64,000 bases of DNA from Cladorhizidae sp. MBARI D1340-BT2 (lineage: Eukaryota > Porifera > Demospongiae > Poecilosclerida > Cladorhizidae), in the NCBI GenBank assembly GCA_028752905.1, contig JAQNBH010000003.1:2747609-2811608 (forward strand). Reading direction: 5' to 3'. The translations under genes were made by a program, and so were the position numbers. The notes under the pieces were generated by a model, which saw nothing but the letters and a program-made list of their open reading frames with translations, was not told the origin of the DNA and searched no databases. This document shows positions 32,080 through 43,270 of this stretch, piece by piece (positions within the stretch are counted from its first letter, which is position 1; each line of letters begins with the position of its first letter).

Positions 32080-33830
32080 GTGTTTCAAATTTAAAATTGT
32101 CCGAAGATACCACTTCTGTGCTCACTTTCTGCAACAAACTCATTAAGCATGACTTCAAGTTAAGTTCATCGGTCTTCTCCTTATCGAGGCGTTGCTCATT
32201 GTTGAACGCAAGTAGGTCTTGACTCGACGCAACCCTGAAACACTTCACTCACGGCATTGGTGCAGGAGTAACTAAAAGCAATTTAACTAAAGTACAATAC
32301 CTTGGACATGAAACTTCGCTGGACAGGAGAAAGAGTCTTCAATTTATGATGTCATAGAGAGAATGCTCACTTCTGGTGGTTCCCATTGCTGTACTTATAG
32401 GTTGTAAATGGGTAGTTAGACTAGACTCATTGAAGTCATCGTGGTAAAATTCCATGACAAACTTTAACTCGTCGCTATAGTCCACTCCCCTTGCAGATTT
32501 CAGAAGAAGGTTCTTAAGTTTAGTCCGAGTGTGATATATAGCTAGGCTGATCAAACCGTTCTTTTATGAATGTTATAATGAAATCAAGACATTCTGCCTA
32601 AACAGATCCTTAGGTTCAGTTGGATGATACGCTTCACCACTGCCAGTGCTGAGTCTAACTGGAGTTTTCCTCCTCCTGGGTAGAACAGGGTCGCTAAACT
32701 CCAATAACCTTCGACCAAAACAAGTCAAAGGAGTCCTCGCTCTGAAGACTTTCCAAGGTTTTCCGTGTAAGCATGGCTAATTCTTGACCTTCTGAGGCAC
32801 TTAAAGTTCTGAGGCACTTAAAGAGGGGTTTTGTAAAGTTATCTGTATGTTTAAGGATTAACCTACACCAAACAAATATTCAAAAACGTGGACATGCTAT
32901 ATTTTACACCAATTAATCAACCACGGGTTTCCGAATCCCTAGCTATATATATCAAGAGCTTCTTCTCAAACTGCCTGAACAACATCATAATTGGAAATGA
33001 TGCTGCTCAGTGAGGAAGCCCTGACTGTCCACCTAGTGGGACACAGGTTTCTAAAACCAGTTGTTCCAGCTGATTTCTGTTTAATCTTGTTAAACAAGCC
33101 TTCTCGCCGAGGTGAGTATTTAAGCAGTTTAGATATTTCAAAAGTAGTATCTTATTGGTTTCTCCAGCAGCTAAATTTAAAGCATGACCATAGCAATGGA
33201 TAAAAATAGCTCGTGACTCTTCTCCACAAATTTGAGTAGAAGTCCCACCCCTTATACCACATATGTTTGCAGCACCATCATAGCATTGAGCACGACAGTT
33301 ATGAATGCTAAGATTCATACGACACATCGCATCCTTCAAACTACCAACCAAGACATCTGCTTTTATGGACTCAATGTGGTCAAGGCCATAGAAGTCTTCA
33401 TGGGGTTGAAAATCATCATCAATCCACCGAAAGCAAATAACGAATCGCTCCTTATTGGATGAATCCGACACTTCATCAGCCAACAGGGCAAAATACTTGG
33501 CTTGCTGGATAGAACTGGCTATATCTCGAAGAATATGTATTTTAATAATTTTGTTTGGGGACTGGTATATTTATCAATTTTCTGACTTAACATGGCCGAT
33601 ATTGCAGGATCGTCCAATGCACGAAGATGCATTAATAAGATGCATTAATTGCATGAAGTTACTGTCAATTTCATCACCAGCACCACGAAAAGCTATTCCT
33701 TGTAGACAAGGAATTGAATATTCTGAGCTACCTTGATAAGGTAGTCTGTTCATGGCTATTTGCAAAGCATGTTGAGAAGATATCATACTTCCAACAGCAC
33801 TAGTCATACCTGGTATAGTGATCACTAAAT
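32080..33830 (-). pseudogene. hAT transposase relic, ZMYM1/DUF4371-like (copy 1)
   Basis: On the minus strand from 33825 down: an N-terminal segment (QHALQIAMNRLPYQGSSEYS, then a GIAFRGAGDE block). Next comes a long block at 33007-33483 with MADEVSDSSNKERFVICFRW, YDGAANICGIRGG and FIHCYGHALNLAAGETNK, the conserved RNase-H-fold core of this group (D...YDGA...HCxxHxLNL). C-terminal pieces follow near 32340-32554 (DELKFVMEFYHDDF). Stops and frameshifts separate the blocks. Such proteins cut and paste DNA or, in vertebrates, survive as domesticated ZMYM1-like proteins; this copy is dead. Confidence 0.8.
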
Positions 33831-34009
33831 CGGTAGCTGTTTATGAACTTTTGTGCTCTCATGTTTGTTGAAGCATCAAGTTCCATCCTTCCAGTTACTG
33901 AACACAGACAAAAAGGTTGAGTCCTGCATGTTTCCCTGGATCATCTTCAGCTTGCATAAAATATATACTAGCTGTAAAATATGGAATGATTGCTGCCAAA
34001 CCTATATAG

Positions 34010-37000
34010 CAGGGGTGGATCCAGGGGGGGGGGGTTTCTGGGGTTGCAACCCCCCCATAACGTTCTAAACACTAGCTCCACCTCCAGTTTCTTTGTTAGA
34101 TATAGAAGACACTTTGTTAGATATAGACACTTGTTAGATATAGAGATATAGACACTTTGGTTAAACTACGCACACTCCTGCAATGTGGATGTGCATGATA
34201 ATAGCAGCTATGTAGTCATTCTGGATTCATTTTGCATCTGCCATCAATATTGCCATGTCTGGAAGTAGAAAGAGGCCAGCACCCAGGGATTGCACCCAGC
34301 TGACCACTTTTAAAAAAAGGTAAGATACAATATACAGCTAGTATAATATGAACAATAAAGGTTAAGAGTTGAATGCTCAATTTATAATAGCCTTCTAATT
34401 AATGTAGAATCGAGTCTGGGTCCCATATCCCTGTGTCAACGACTGCTGATGATGGTAACTCTAGTGCATCAACTGATAATATAGATTTATTTGTTCAATC
34501 ACCATCAATGACAGTCACAGTCACAACCACTACATCGAGCTCTTCCTTGTCAATGCCAACTACTGTTGCTCAGTTATGCTCAGCAACAATTGATATGATG
34601 ACTACATCACTCAGTGTAGTTCCGTCAACTAGTGGACAGGTGGACTTAGGGACAATAGTTGAAGCCGCTCAAGGTAACTGGGATAAGCTTAGGTCATTAG
34701 CAAATAATATCCCAGATGATCGCTAAGAAGCAATATCTTTCTCATCATTCCAAACCTTCTTCTTCTGATCATCTTCAGGTTACCAAACTAGGAAAAACCT
34801 GGAGTGTATCTTTCCAGCTTGGATGGTTAGTACAATTTCCTTGCAGTGTTTCTGGAGTTGGCAATCGTTCTGGTTTGTTAGTTTTGTCCCCATACCAGAA
34901 ACCTTACTCAAAAGCACTTGGCAAGGATGGTGTACTTGTATGCCATGATCAGACTCAAATGCACTGCCATGCAGCTGAGAGGGTAGACCTTTTTGTCAGA
35001 AATTTTAACCAACCAGATGAAAGGATAGATACAAGGCTATTGAAACAGAGCAACCAACAAGCTGAAGAGAACAGGCATGTTCTCCAGCAGATAGTTTTGG
35101 ATGTAGAGTTTTTGGCAAAGCAAGCACTACCATTCAGAGGCCACTCTGACTACAGAGTGGATTTCTCAGATGAAGATGTCAACAGGGGCAATTTTGTAGC
35201 CACACTTCAGCTTTTGGCTAAGACAGATAAGCTCCTACAGTAACACAAATACCTTCTCTCAGCTAAAAGGAACGCGAAGTATATATACCAGCAAGACCAT
35301 TCAAAATGAGGTTATTTACAGAGCATATAACTGAACAGCTCCGAGAAAAAAAATTGCCTTTCACCATCATTGCCACAGATCCTCATTCTAATCAAGAGAT
35401 TCTTTCTGTGTGCTTCAGGTATGTTGATCTGTCCTCTCCCACTGATCCTCATATCAAGGAGTGCCTGATTAGCTTTGTCTAATTGGACCGAGCCACTGCT
35501 TCATCCATTTCAAGAAAGTTTCTTGAAACAGTTTCTAGTCCTTCAGTTTCTTTAGATCCCTGTAGAATTAGAGGGCAAGCTTATGATAGAGCATCTGTGA
35601 TGTCATCCGGCATTGCAGGAGTCCAATCTAAAGTCAAGGAGGTCAGCCCACTAGCTCTGTACCACACTGCTACTCACACTGTCAATTGCCAGAGCATGTC
35701 TTGTTCAGGAAGTACGAAACTTGATTTTAGTTATAAATGAAGCACACCTCTTTTTAGCTCACAGCCCTAAGAGGCAAAACCTTTTTGAACTTACAGTCAA
35801 ATGAATTCTTGCCTTCTTCAAAAGCAAGAAAGCTTCCAGGAATGTGTAAAACAAGATGGGTGGAGAGACATACATGCTTTAGTGTTTTTGAAATGTATGA
35901 GCCACTTATCACTTTCTTAGATGCCATTTTGTGTCCTACTGATTACCCAAATTTAGGCTCATCAGATGGAAGCTGGAATTGGGATACTGAGACAAGAGTG
36001 AAAGCACAAGGCTGAAAGCTGCTCGTTGTTTTTATAATCACCAAGAATGTTCTTGATGAAGTGAAAATACTTGCTTCAAAACTTCAGAAGCAGGATCAAG
36101 ATATATATGAGGCCTATAACAAAGTTACTGAAGCAATTGAATGCTTGAAAACCCCCAGAAAGACATTTTTAGCTTGTGGTATTGCGAGGTACTTGAACTG
36201 GCTGAGTCAATTGGTGTGAGTGAGAGTGTTCCAAGAAAGACAAGCATTCAACGGAATCGAAGCAACACTCCAAGTCAATCAGCAAAAGAGCATTACAAGA
36301 GAGTCGTTGCTATACCAGTGCTGGATTCATTCATTAACCAGTTGGAGGAAAGATTTCAAGGTGCGGGAAAACAAAGTCATATGCTTTTGTGCCTTGTGCC
36401 TTCAGTGCTCAACTGCAATCCGAGTGTTCAACTATCACAACATATAGATGACCTTCTGTACTGGGAACAAGATCTTCCATGTTCCTTGTCTCTCAAAATA
36501 TCAAAAGTGAACTTAAGAAGATGGCAATTTGTGGGAGCATAAGCGAGACAAAGATGAGGCTACCATCCCCAACAATCTTCTCCTAGCTCTTAGCTCTTGT
36601 GACTCTGACTCCTTTCCCAAACATTCATTGCTTACTAGTCATTGCTTGCACTCTGCCTATCACCAGTGCTGAAGCAGAACGATCATTCAGTTTGCTCAGG
36701 AGGATAAAGACATATACAAGGTCGACTTTGACTGAACAACACTTTTCTGATCTTGCTGTAATAGCCATAAACTATGGAATGAGAGTGTCAGTTGATGATA
36801 TCTGCCATGCTTTTGTGCAGTGTCACCCGAGAAGGCTCTTTCAAGCTTCACTATTTATTAACTGAAAATAGTTTCCTGTTTATCTTTACTTGCTGTTCTT
36901 TTAAGCTGATCTTTTAAGCTGATAAATATTCTTATTCATTACACAGTACAGTGTGCATGGGCTAGTTCCCCTGCACCCCCCACCCCCTGTACCTTTCTAA

Positions 37001-37020
37001 AATTCCTCGATCCACCCCAG
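34010..37020 (+). mobile_element. hAT transposon relic with terminal inverted repeats (copy 2)
   Basis: The left end CAGGGGTGGATCCAGG at 34010 is mirrored by the right end at 37005-37020 (tcgatccaccccag, the complement of CTGGGGTGGATCGA). An alternative right end, tgcatccacccctg, lies at 37331-37344; the 5-base tatag flanks 34010 and 37344, but I find no clean 8-bp target duplication. The interior encodes a broken transposase. Confidence 0.65.
34420..36865 (+). pseudogene. hAT transposase pseudogene (copy 2), TTF/ZMYM1-like
   Basis: The coding pieces follow family order. A Ser/Thr-rich N-tail ends in VDLGTIVEAAQGNWDKLRS. A GKTWSVSFQLGWLVQFP block is typical of the TTF-type finger region. Then come EENRHVLQQIVLDVEFLAKQ (about 35060), QAYDRASVMSSGIAGVQSKV (about 35577; the YDxA(S/A) block), and MCKTRWVERHTCFSVFEMY (about 35840). 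The C-terminal dimerisation domain is at 36650-36850 (ACTLPITSAEAERSFSLLRR, then SDLAVIAINYG). Several stops and shifts interrupt it. The last domain is unusually well kept. Confidence 0.8.
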
Positions 37021-37049
37021 CATCTTCCTTAGGTTGTTAGTAGGTAGGC

Positions 37050-37300
37050 AGCCAGGACCATAGCCAGGAATAATTAAGGGGGGTTCCTGAGCACTTGCAC
37101 TATCAATCACAATTTTTTTAAATGATCAATTTTACATTTCTTGTTATAATAATGTTGGTGATGATATGTCTTGTTATATAATTGCCAAGAGAAATGCAGG
37201 ACGGTGCTTTCTTGCAAAATGATTAATGATCTGATCATGATTCAGGAAAGAGGGGAAAGGATTTCCGGGCAGCATGGAAACACCCCTGGCTATGGCCGTG
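37050..37300. mobile_element. small MITE-like inverted-repeat element next to hAT copy 2
   Basis: ggaccatagccagga near 37054 is mirrored by cctggctatggcc near 37286-37298. The interior is non-coding. Confidence 0.5.
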
Positions 37301-37344
37301 AGTTCATCAACCCCCCCAATCTAAAATTCCTGCATCCACCCCTG

Positions 37345-37729
37345 TATAGGATATGAGTGGCAGCTAGGCTTACTAGCAGAAGCTGCCCCACTGTATCTTA
37401 CTTGTTTGGATTGCTTGCACACACAGCCAAGTCTCGTAGTGAAGTCCATTGGTTGAACCAGCGCTCTGAAAAGAGCGGTGAAAGATAATTATTGGTTCTG
37501 CCGCTTAGGAAAAACTAAAGTTAGTTGATTGGGTAAATTGGGTGTGGTTTCCATTAAGGGGGCGTGTTCGGTGCAAAACCTATGCTAAGGAAGCAGCTAC
37601 GCTACACTGGCTGAGAAATTAGAGACTCCAGACCAGCCGACCCCAACCCCCTAAGAATTTACCTTGCAGTCAGGCAGAACAGAACGTTACCAGCGATGGA
37701 TTCCCAAAACGAGATAAAAGTCTGTCTCC
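37345..37729. other. spacer, no gene seen
   Basis: No coding motif or tandem repeat; it leads into the palindrome. Confidence 0.45.
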
Positions 37730-38116
37730 GCCACAATTAGCGCCGCGTGAATTTCCGCGCACAACGGGTAGGACTGCCACTGACTTATTGGTCTTAGCGC
37801 TTGTTGAGAGAGGTATTAGTTGATACTGACACCATCATCAATTGGTGGCTAGGGCTAGGGCTAGGCCGTAAACCATTCCCAGCATTTTGTTGACCCTGTC
37901 ACAGGTGAATCCATCCAGGATAAATGCCTCGATGGATTGGGCTGTAACAGGGTCAACAAAATGCTGGGAATGGTTTACCGTCTAGCCCTAGCCCTAGCTA
38001 CCAATTGATGATGGTGTCAGTATCAACTAATACCTCTCTCAACGAGCAATAATTCAGTGGCAGTCGTACCCGCTAAAAATGTTGTGCGCGGAAATTCACG
38101 CGGCGCTAATTGTGGC
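37730..38116. repeat. 387-bp near-perfect palindrome (hairpin element)
   Basis: The left half beginning GCCACAATTAGCGCCGCGTG is repeated inverted in the right half, which ends gcgctaattgtggc. The arms are about 190 bases with one ~10-base indel near 37780-37800. The centre is near 37920, with a small nested hairpin (aatccatc / gatggatt). Each arm carries telomere-like (GGGCTA)n hexamers (37848-37866 and the complement at 37980-38000). It could be a non-autonomous foldback transposon or a hairpin-forming locus. No ORF. Confidence 0.9.
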
Positions 38117-38534
38117 CCCTAAACTGCAATTATACCCCAAAGGGGGGAAATGCCCCCCTTTTTTCTAGATAAAGTATTGTTTATCCAGAAAATTGTATTG
38201 ATGACTGCTTACCATAGACGTTTTAGCGTTCTTAATGCTGCCAAAGATTGTAGAAAAGCTGCTATTTCTTTCTCAACAAGTTTTACTTCACTAACTCTAG
38301 TTTTTTGTCTTTAACTTACACACAAAAATTTTATTACTTAATTAATTACATCAATCCAAAAGTCACACCTATAAAACAATTCAATCCTGTCCATCCACCA
38401 TGGGAGCACGGGGAGGGAGGCGGTTGATCCACATCGTGGCATTTTTGTCATGTACGTGTTTTGGCTGTAAAAACTGGCAATATGAAAAGTACATCTGGAA
38501 ATGTACAAAATTACTTGGGTTACTCTAACTGGAA
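38117..38534. other. spacer, no gene seen
   Basis: AT-rich, with runs of A and G; nothing recognised. Confidence 0.45.
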
Positions 38535-40300
38535 AGATGCCACCCTGGTCACAAACTAGCTTTTGAAGCCATGATCAAATGGCCAAAAACGACGGGCAAT
38601 GTTGGTGAAATTCTTTCATCAACCATTTCAGCAGAGAAGCATGCTAACTGTCAGTATTTACTCAAGGTTGCACAGAGCATACAATTCTTGGCAAGACAGG
38701 CTATTTCTTTACATGGTAATGGAGATGATGGCAATTTTACATGCTAATGAAGTTGCGTGCATTAGTTGATCAGAGGATTACCACTTCCCTTCAGCATAGG
38801 GCTGACAAGTATGTCTGCCCCCAAGTTCAAAATGAACTTATAATAATAATGGCCAGCCAAATTTTAAGAGAAATTGTGGTTTCAATTCGAAATTCGAAAT
38901 TCTTTTCTTTAATGGCAGATAAAGTCACGGATATTTCATATATGGAGCAAGTTGTTATTTGTTTACGTCATGTGGATGAAAATTTCGAACCACATGAAGA
39001 TTTTGTTGGCCTTCATGTAGTTGACTCTATTAAAATCAGTTGGTGTATTCAAGGATACAATGTTTTAGATGAACCTGAGCATGAGTGAGTGCAGAGGACA
39101 GTGATATGATGGGAGCCAATATGTGTGGATCGAAAAATGGTGCGGCATCTCAGATAAGATCTCTTGAATCATGTGCCATATTTAGTCATTGTTATGGCCA
39201 TGCCTTCAACCTGGCTATTGGAGACACAATCAAGGGAAACAAAATTCTTTGTGACACTCTTGACAACACATATGAAATTTCAAAACTACTACAGTATTCC
39301 CCAAGGTGAGATGCTCTTTTAGACAAACTAAACACAGAAATAGCACCTGACTCACCAGGATTTAGAGCCCTTTGTCCCACATGATCCATAAGAGGTAGTT
39401 CTCTGGAGAGTGTTCGGCTAAATTAGAATGTTTTTCACAAGTTCTGGGATGAGGCCAGGGAAATAGTCAAGACTCTGAAACTAGGGCTTGAATCATTGGT
39501 TGAAGTACAGTCCACTAAGAAAATGTTGGATTATATGTTTGGAATAGTTGAATACTGAAGCACACTGATAACCTTAATAAAACTCTGCAGAAAACTTCTT
39601 TAACTGCTTCAGAGGGTCAACAGATTGCTCAGCTGACCATTGATACACTACAACAAATTCGAACATTTGATTTGTTTTGGCCAAATTTATTATTACTGCA
39701 AGAGGAACTTGAAGTAAATCAACCCTGTTTACAATAAAATGAAAGGATCCTGCTATGAGGAAGGGTCAGTTGGCTTGGGTTATCATCCCACTACCCCCAA
39801 GGAGTTTTATCGTCATCAGTATTTTGAATGTTTTGACGTGTGTGAGCTGCACTAAAGAAAGGTTTAATCGATCAGCTTATGCCGTTTTAAAGAATGTCGA
39901 AGATCAATTGCAAATAATGATGACTATTTGGTTCAGCCTTTTATCATCATGATTTTGAACAGTCCTCACTTAAGCTTAATTAAGCTTGAACTGCTAGCTA
40001 CATCTTTCAGTTAATCAAGAGAAGCCTACCCTCAAGGTTCACTTCAAATCATTGTCACCAGCTCAAAGAGGTGCATATCAGAAGTTTGCACCTTGTGAAA
40101 TTATTAATAGTAGTTCCTGCTGCTGTGAGTGAGCAGAGTGCTTCCGGAGTGAGAAGAGTTAAAACGTACCAGACCCAGGTACGACTCAACAATTTGTTGT
40201 TCCTTCACGTGCATAAAGACAAAACTGACTATCTTAAATTAGAATCTTGTTTTATATCCGTGAATGGTCATAGATCCTCTGTACTTGGAAAGTTTTAAGT
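38535..40300 (+). pseudogene. hAT transposase relic, ZMYM1/DUF4371-like (copy 3)
   Basis: The plus-strand blocks, in order, are KWPKTTGNVGEILSSTISAE then KHANCQYLLKVAQSIQFLARQ (about 38580-38700), and YVCPQVQNELIIIMASQILR then SLMADKVTDISYMEQVVICL (about 38810-38960). These are followed by MGANMCGSKNGAASQIRS and SHCYGHAFNLAIGDTIKGNK (about 39110-39240) and a C-terminal HVHKDKTDYLKLESCF (about 40200-40250). Stops and shifts separate them. It is the same group as copy 1 on the opposite strand, but not near-identical, so the two inserted separately or long ago. Confidence 0.8.
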
Positions 40301-40524
40301 TTTAATAATTTTTTCTGCATTACAATTAATATTTTCAACACAATGTCAATTGGATGTGGTCATTAAAATGGGTGTAGGATTAAGGTGGGTGTGGTCATGG
40401 TCAGGTGCACTACGGCTGCACAGGTTTATTTTCCACTGCTACAGCCTGCAATCTAGTTACTCTCTAACTTTTCTCTGTCTAATTAGTGAGCTGCTTCCCC
40501 ATAAAAAGGAAAGTTATCTTGAAG

Positions 40525-41580
40525 ATGCCTCCTAAAAAGAGAGGCAAAGGGAATAACAGCATAAACGTGGCAGGAAAAAATCCAGTCCCTCCAGGAATAG
40601 AGGATCTCACCTGCCCCATCTGTCTGGATGTCACCTGCCCATCTCTCTGGATGTCACCTGCCAATCTGTCTGGACGTCACCTGCCCATCTGTCTGGACAT
40701 CACCTGCCCTATCTGTCTGCCCCATCTGTCTGGACGTCACCTGCCTAGCTGTCTGGACATCACCTGCTCATCTGTCTGGACATCACCTGCCACATCTGTC
40801 TGGATGTCATCATCGATGCCACTGATTGTAAAGAAGGCCAAGACTCAATCTATCGTAATGCAAAATGCAAATTGGGGGTTTACAGGAGATGTGCTGGTCT
40901 CTCAGAGGTGGTATTTGCTCAACTAACTACTTCCATTCAACCCTTTTCATGCACTTACTGCCAACTTAGTAAACATTATCTAGAAATTGCAATCCTAAAG
41001 ATTGAGATTTTGAAGTTGAGATTAGAACTCACCAACTTAACCAAGGACTAGGTGGTGGGAAACACTCTGGTAATCAAAAATCAGCTGCATTAGATGTAAA
41101 CTCGACTGGAGAGATTAAGAAGACATATACAAATGTAGTAAAGCCCAAATCAACCTCTAAACCTACTTCTAACCTTATCCCTGACCATGACCAGAAATTC
41201 AACCTGGTAGTGCCATGGAATTAAGGAATGCCCTCCAAAGACTATGAGGTACAAACGTCAGGCAGAGGATATGGAAGGAGTAGTATCAGAATTATGCTCA
41301 AGAAGTGAACATATAACTGAGCACTCTGTTTGTGACTGTTTTAGACTGGGTAAATACCAGCATGTGTGTCAATGCCCTATTCTAGTGGAGATGACCAGAT
41401 CATGTGATGCATCGGGTGTCCTAGCAAAGAGGTATCATCTGTCACAGTTTCCAAAAACTTCAGACAAACCAGATTTAGCACCAAGAGAGGGAATGATAGA
41501 ATCAATCTTGCTAAAGGTTCACTGGGATCTCATAAAATCTGGCACTGATTATAAATACGTTTTAACAGCATATATGTAGA
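40525..41580 (+). pseudogene. CR1-like ORF1 with PHD finger, broken by a minisatellite
   Basis: From ATG at 40525 the frame reads MPPKKRGKGNN...VPPGIEDLTCPICLDV and then enters a 23-bp array. After the array, in another frame, come CKEGQDSIYCNAKC and RRCAGLSEVVFAQL (to about 40925). These give the remaining Cys/His ligands of a PHD/zinc finger, as seen in some CR1-group ORF1 proteins. Farther on, 41244-41580 reads DMEGVVSELCSRSEHITEHS then CDCFRLGKYQHVCQCPI, the ORF1 C-terminal nucleic-acid-binding region. Stops lie between. The protein would bind element RNA in the RNP; this copy cannot. Confidence 0.65.
40608..40809. repeat. 23-bp minisatellite inside the PHD finger of ORF1
   Basis: About eight or nine units of acctgcccatctgtctggac plus gtc. 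The first and last units merge with the ORF1 sequence that encodes the first Cys-x2-Cys pair (TCPICLD), so the array grew out of that codon stretch. Confidence 0.9.
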
Positions 41581-42119
41581 TAATGTGAAATATGGCAAGG
41601 TAAAGGACTCTATTTTTGAAATAATTATGTCCAACCAATTTGGTAGAGTCAACCACATTGCAAGTTCTACCAAATGATTTACTAAACCTAAATCATGCTG
41701 ATGCTGCTAATATCATAGCTAGCAGCTGTCCTACTATTTTGCAAAGTTTGAATCATGATGATATCATTTCTGGCTGTGCTGTCTCCAAAGCTGATTTCCA
41801 AAGCTCAGGCATTACAATTGTTCTGGATGATAACAGTGCTACTGCAGATCCTAAAAGTGACCAGGTAAACCTGCCTACTAGAACCTCTCACCAACCTCCA
41901 TGACTACGTCATGTATGTATCACCTGCAGTCTGCCACTCTAATGCACACAATACATCGGCACTTGTACATCCTGATGATCACGTCATCAACACTCCACAT
42001 GCATCAACTGCAGCCTCCCATTCCAACATGCATAATTTTTCAGCACCTATCCTCATGATTACATCAACTACAATTCAACCCAAATCTACATCAAGAGATC
42101 AAGTACACATGCACAACCA

Positions 42120-42893
42120 TTTGTCTGCACTATTCTTTATTTTAACGCAAGGAGTTTATTGCCAAAACTAGATACATTGAGGGCTTAGGTTGCCGATAAG
42201 CATCCATCTATTGTATGTATTGTGGAATCATGGCTGTCTGAGGAAGTGCTTACGGAGTTAGCTATTGATAATTACAGCTTAATCAGATGTGACAGAAATA
42301 GGCATGAAGGTGGCATCATCATGTATGTTCTTGCTACTCTAATCTGGGAAATAATGTGGAACAGTACAGATGACTGAGTTTGTAGCTATAAAAGTCAGGT
42401 CACCTTGTAGTAATGATAAACATTGCATCTCAACAGTATATCGTCATCCTTCGTCACCGGTTTCCTTTATTTATAACTTATGTAGGACATTGCAGCAAAT
42501 TTATCAACATCAGTTCTCCAGTTTCAATTTAATTGGTGACTTAACTCGCATCTTTCGAGAATTCAAAGTATTCAGCAAGATTTTTACTTATTGCAAGTTA
42601 TTAGAACACCAGCACACATCTGCATCGAAAATCTTTGATAGATTTGGTCCTATATCTGACAAAATGTCTATTTACAAGTGTGTCATAGTTCCTCCACTAT
42701 CTAACTCGGATCACCTTGGTCTGAACCTACCCCTTACATGGAAACACCAAGTTGGGCACATAAGAGCTAGCCCTAGAGTAATGTGGAGCTGTAGGGATGC
42801 TGATTTTGAGAGGGCTTGTGAAATGATCGATGAATCTGACTGGGACAGTTTCCTAGGAGGAAGAGTAATTGTTGTGGAGCTAACTGGTCTGTG
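42120..42893 (+). pseudogene. LINE APE-type endonuclease remnant
   Basis: Successive frames give LYFNARSLLPKLDTLRA (about 42130), SIVCIVESWLSEEV (about 42210), then ISTVYRHPSSPVSF and FNLIGDLT (about 42430-42545), and SNSDHLGLNLPL (about 42700-42740). The ESW, GDL(T/N) and SDH patterns are the metal-binding and catalytic signature of LINE endonucleases. The frame shifts at least once. Homology ends near 42890, where the tandem repeat begins. Confidence 0.65.
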
Positions 42894-42937
42894 AAATTTT
42901 CTAAAATCATGTCTGCATGCATTCCTCAGCAGACTTG

Positions 42938-43270
42938 GAGTAGCTCTAGGGCCAGGGCTATGGCTTGGTATTCTAGGGCTTGAGCTGAGGCTAAAACTAT
43001 TCTAGGGCCAGGGCTAAGGCTAGGAGTATTCTAGGGCCAGGGCTAAGGCTAGGGCCAGGGTTAAAGCTAGAAGTATTGACCAGGGCTAAGGCTATAGGTA
43101 TTCTAGAGCACAGCTATGGCTAGTATTCTAGGGCCAGGGCTAAGGCTAGAGGTATTCTAGGGCTAAGGCTAGAGGTATTCTAGGGCCAGGACTAAATCTA
43201 GAGGTATTCTAGGGCCAGGATTAAGGTTAGAGGTATTCTAGAGTTAACTGTACTAAGACTAGGGACATTC
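42938..43270. repeat. tandem repeat of about 29 bp, ctagggccagggctaaggct
   Basis: About ten irregular units sharing tattctagggccagggctaa. They are G-rich and resemble interspersed telomere-like hexamers. Confidence 0.85.

Noticed and set aside
37848..37866. Telomere or chromosome end
   Set aside because: Only three GGGCTA-like hexamers occur, inside a palindrome arm and surrounded by ordinary sequence on both sides.
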